Source: Gadus chalcogrammus (taxonomy: Eukaryota > Chordata > Actinopteri > Gadiformes > Gadidae). Taken from it: a DNA stretch of 64,000 bases. Each line of letters begins with the position of its first letter. Within the stretch, counting starts at the first letter, position 1. This document shows, in pieces, positions 60,180-64,000 of this stretch. The stretch covers positions 10,766,828 to 10,830,827 of the forward strand of contig NC_079420.1 in NCBI RefSeq assembly GCF_026213295.1, in the 5' to 3' direction. The position numbers and the translations under genes are program-made. Below the pieces are notes generated by a model that did not search any database, was not told where the DNA came from, and was given only the letters and a program-made list of their open reading frames with translations.

Positions 60180-61200
60180 AGAGAGAGAATGAGATGTAGG
60201 GAGAGAGGGAGATACAGGTAGAGAGACAATGAGATATAGGGGGAGAGAGAGATACAGGTCGAGAGACAATGAGATATAGGGAGAGAGGGAGATACAGGTA
60301 GAGAGACAATGAGATATAGGGAGAGAGGGAGATACAGGTAGAGAGACAATGAGATATAGGGAGAGAGAGATACAGGTCGAGAGACAATGAGATATAGGGA
60401 GAGAGGGAGATACAGGTAGAGAGACAATGAGATATAGGGGGAGAGAGATACAGGTCGAGAGACAATGAGATATAGGGAGAGAGGGAGATACAGGTAGAGA
60501 GACAATGAGATATAGGGAGAGAGAGAGATACAGGTAGAGACAAGGAGATATATGGAGAGAGGGAGATACAGGTAGAGAGACAATGAGATATAGGGAGAGA
60601 GAGATACAGGTAGAGACAATGAGATATAGGGAGAGAGGGAGATACAGGTAGAGACAATGAGATATAGGGAGAGAGGGAGATACAGGTAGAGAGACAATGA
60701 GATATAGGGAGAGAGAGGGAGATACAGGTAGAGAGACAATGAAATATAGGGAGAGAGGGAGATACAGGTAGAAAGACAATGAGATATAGGGAGAGAGGGA
60801 GATACAGGTAGAGAGACAATGAGATATAGGGAGAGAGGGAGATACAGTTAGAGAGACAATGAGATGTAGGAAAGAGGGAGATACAGGTAGAGAGACAATG
60901 AGATGTAGGAAAGAGGGAGATCCAGGTAATAATAATAATAATAAATGAAATTTATATAGCGCTTAATATGGTACTCTAAGACGCTTTACATATTGCCTTA
61001 TCAAAAATATGTAAGACAGACTAGACTAGGTAGAGAGACAATGAGATGTAGGAAAGAGGGAGATACAGGTAGAGAGCCAATGAGATATAGGGAGAGAGGG
61101 AGATACAGGTAGAAAGAGAATGAGATATAGAGAGAGAGGGAGATACAGGTAGAAAGAGAATGAGATATAGGGAGAGAGGGAGATACAGGTAGAGAGACGT
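60180..61200. repeat. 40-bp minisatellite, about 24 copies, interrupted
   Basis: Unit gagatatagggagagaggga plus gatacaggtagagagacaat. Interrupted at 60,929-61,028 by (aat)n and atttatatagcgcttaatat, gacgctttacat, the tail motif of a teleost retroelement. GA-rich sequence continues to 61,510. Confidence 0.95.
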
Positions 61201-61466
61201 AGGGAGAGAGGAGAGATGTAGATGAAGAGAAATCTAGAGAAGAGGGAGATATAGCTGAAGAGAGATGGAGTTCGATATAGATGCAGAAAGCGAGAGAATT
61301 AGAGACATAGATGGAGAGAATGGAGGGATGGAGAGATAAATAGATGTGGAAATGGAGAGATAGGTCCAACAATATAGAAAGAGAGAGACAGAGCGAGCCA
61401 TCTCGATATAGAAAGCTATACAGAGAGGGAAAGATATCTAAAGAGAGGACAGAGACAGAGAGAGAC

Positions 61467-61507
<41 letters not shown>

Positions 61508-61781
61508 AAGTCGCAGCACAGAAAAACAAAGAGAAGCGGTAAACAGCCTAATTAGTAATTAGAGGGGCGTAGTGCACACACACGTTAGCATGCGTGTGTC
61601 TCTCCTTCCACGCAGGCTGCCATGCCTGGCGGAGTGTGTGTGATGCTGATGCGTCGCTGCAGAAGCGTGGGGGGGAGGAATGTGCTGAGTCCTGCTTGCG
61701 TCGGAGGTTACGGCGTAACTACGGCCCTCGGGCGCTCTGCGGTCGACTGGAGGCTATTTACAGGCTGAGGGTTAACGTGTG

Positions 61782-61785
<4 letters not shown>

Positions 61786-61860
<75 letters not shown>
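61786..61860. repeat. (GA)n microsatellite
   Basis: About 36 units. Confidence 0.98.
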
Positions 61861-61861
<1 letters not shown>

Positions 61862-62986
61862 ACTGTCCCCATACAGAGTGGGGGGGGGTGGGCGTGGGAC
61901 AGGAGGTCTGGACCTCACTGGCTCCATTGTAGGACTTTCCAGCGGGGAAAAGTCAACATTTTCGCCCTCATGGGGGGCGCTGCACCCTGAGGTCAGGGAA
62001 TGACTCATGTTGTGTTTATGGATGTGTCCTGTATCATCATCTGGTGCTCTGTACCGGTTTCACTTCCTCTTGAGTACCATCTCTTCTCAAATCAAAAGGA
62101 GAGATACCGGTACACTAAGAATGGCGGCGGGATAACTAGCGGTTTAGGGGATTGACCTGAAGCTGAGAGTTACCGGGTTCGATTCTCTAATTTCTGTCTA
62201 CCTGAAGGCCTCCTACTGTCTAACCCCTACCTGCTCTGTAATGACCTCTCTGTACTGTCTAACCCCTACCTGCTTCTTAATGAACTATATCTGTACTGTC
62301 TAACCCGACCTGCTTCTAAAAAAAGACAACAAACAGATAAATCCCTGGAAGTCTCTAAATAGTAAGCAGCCACCGGTAACGGGGTTTGTATTTAAAGGCT
62401 AGCATGCCGAGCTAGCTGAGGCGCCGTAGCGCTATGAACCCGAGTCCATTCAGAGTCATGATGTAGCCATCATGGAATCAAGACGCTCACTTTGAGGGGA
62501 CCCAGGGGTGGCCGTGTATTCATGGACCTCTGGGTAGCACTCTGAAACCACCCGCAGGGAGCCAAGGTTAGACAGAATGATGGACCCTCTGCTCCTCTGA
62601 TCTACAGTGTCTACAATGCCCACTACACACCTGTGGTGTGTACAGTGTTGACTACAGCATTGTTTAAGATGCTCTGGTACATTCTCATGTAGGAGTGCCC
62701 CTCCTTGTGTTAATTTTCTAGACAATAAACCGATTGTTTTTCTGAACTTTAAATGACATCAAACGGATATCAGATGTTGTTTCAGCGTAAACACTGAAAC
62801 TCCCCGGAGTTGTCCTCAGGTGAACAGTACACATTCATACGAGTCAGAGTGTGAAGTTGAGAGATAGTCTCTAAATGCAAAATTACAATTCAAAAGAGCG
62901 GCAGACGCAGCAATAAACAGACGAGAACAAGTTTAGAAATAATCAGACAAAGACGAACAGAGCAAGCGGACCTTACACTGGCAGTC

Positions 62987-63114
<128 letters not shown>

Positions 63115-63454
63115 AGTGAGTATGTGAGAGACTATCGACAAAGGATATCGACTCAGTAGGTCAGAAGACAGCCTAGTGAGTGTCTCCCAGGAGGTCTCTC
63201 CCCCCTCCCTCCCTCTCCATCCCTCCCCCGTCTCCCACGCAAAGCGCTGGAGGACCCTACAGGGTTCAGCTCCCGCTCGACCTCTGGTGAGGAAACACAA
63301 CAGCACACCTCTTTGTGTTTCCTTTGTGTTTGGAAACAGACCCATGCTGCTCTTCAGCCTCAACATACAGTCTGCATCCTCACTTCGCTCCAACATTTCC
63401 CATGGTCGACGATGGCGCCAAGCCAACCAGAATCAGTGTTTCCATCCCATATGC

Positions 63455-63545
63455 AGAGACGGTCCGATAGCAATTTTTTCCTTCCCGATACCGATTCCAG
63501 AATTTGAGTATCAGCCGATACCAAGTATATCGATACAGCATCTAG
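63455..63545. mobile_element. decayed hAT-like end (cgataccgattcc)
   Basis: ggtccgatagcaattttttc, cccgataccgattccagaat and tatcagccgataccaagtat share the GATACCGAT signature of the intact element at 33,585-34,174. Second end not found. Confidence 0.45.
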
Positions 63546-64000
63546 CAACTGTAACTGCTGACAGCACTTGATCTTATTTAAGGGTTCATTTGCGATGACA
63601 GCGATGTTTAGTAAATGAGCAAGTCATGTGATGGTATCAGATCAGAGCATAGACCCATAGACTTTCAACTCTACCCATACGCCCTTTCAAGGTTCGACCG
63701 ACACAAAGGGCGACAGTATCTGCTGCAGTAAACAGCGGAACCAATTATCAGACAGGCTTAGACGTGCCTCTCCAACCAGGAGATGGGAATGGTTTTAGGA
63801 TTAAAGGTGATGAGTGATCCACGCGAGGTGGACAGCGGCGTGGCTCGGTTCCCAGCGAGGCCGTGGCCCGGGAGCTTCTGCTACCTGAGCCCCGACGCCG
63901 GCTGGTGATTAAGTCGTTAAGTCGTCCAGTAATCCAGAGAGTCGGCGCGCTTTAAGGGGAGAGCTGCCCGCCTCCGTCAGCTCATCTTCCTCCATTAATC

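Noticed and set aside
59901..60819. 292-codon minus-strand frame rich in SLPVSPSL
   Set aside because: Translation of the 40-bp minisatellite.

Overview
The window is nuclear DNA of a ray-finned fish. It carries two vertebrate genes with GT-AG introns, both on the minus strand, in a setting of dinucleotide microsatellites, minisatellites and teleost-type transposons (hAT and Harbinger MITEs, an L1 LINE, a tRNA-derived SINE). The extreme density of long (CA)n tracts would suit a cod-like (gadiform) genome, but that is inference. No prokaryotic, viral, CRISPR or operon-like system is present.

The main gene is kif21a, a kinesin-4 family motor with a C-terminal WD40 propeller. I could place 34 coding exons between 46,784 and 13,409. 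Their phases agree at every junction, and they encode about 1,615 residues, from just inside the motor (Ile-Arg-Pro-Gln-Leu) to the C-terminal Ala-Ser-Asn and stop. The exon with the start codon is not recognisable and probably lies beyond 64,000, so 46,785-64,000 is read as first-intron sequence. In order the exons encode the motor (exons 2-8), neck and first coiled coil (9-11), an acidic linker (12-13), the long coiled-coil stalk (14-22), a Ser/Pro-rich disordered segment (23-28) and the WD40 propeller (29-35). A candidate poly(A) signal lies at 13,226-13,231. One extra base in exon 32 breaks the frame inside the propeller.

Downstream, head to tail on the same strand, is the 5' end of cpne8 (copine-8): exon 1 at 10,559-10,635 under a CpG-rich promoter, and a 41-nt exon 2 at 1,829-1,869. 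The rest runs off the left edge. KIF21A and CPNE8 are also neighbours on human chromosome 12q12, so this is conserved synteny and it supports both assignments.

The rest is intronic or intergenic repeat. Notable items are a hAT MITE nested inside another with both 8-bp target duplications intact, a further hAT MITE with a perfect duplication, a Harbinger remnant inserted in a 33-bp minisatellite, a hAT element holding a 102-bp tandem array, a partial duplicate of kif21a exon 5 with its own splice acceptor, and repeat tracts set directly against splice sites. The two genes show no sign of working in one pathway. KIF21A acts at cortical microtubules and copines bind membranes in response to calcium.
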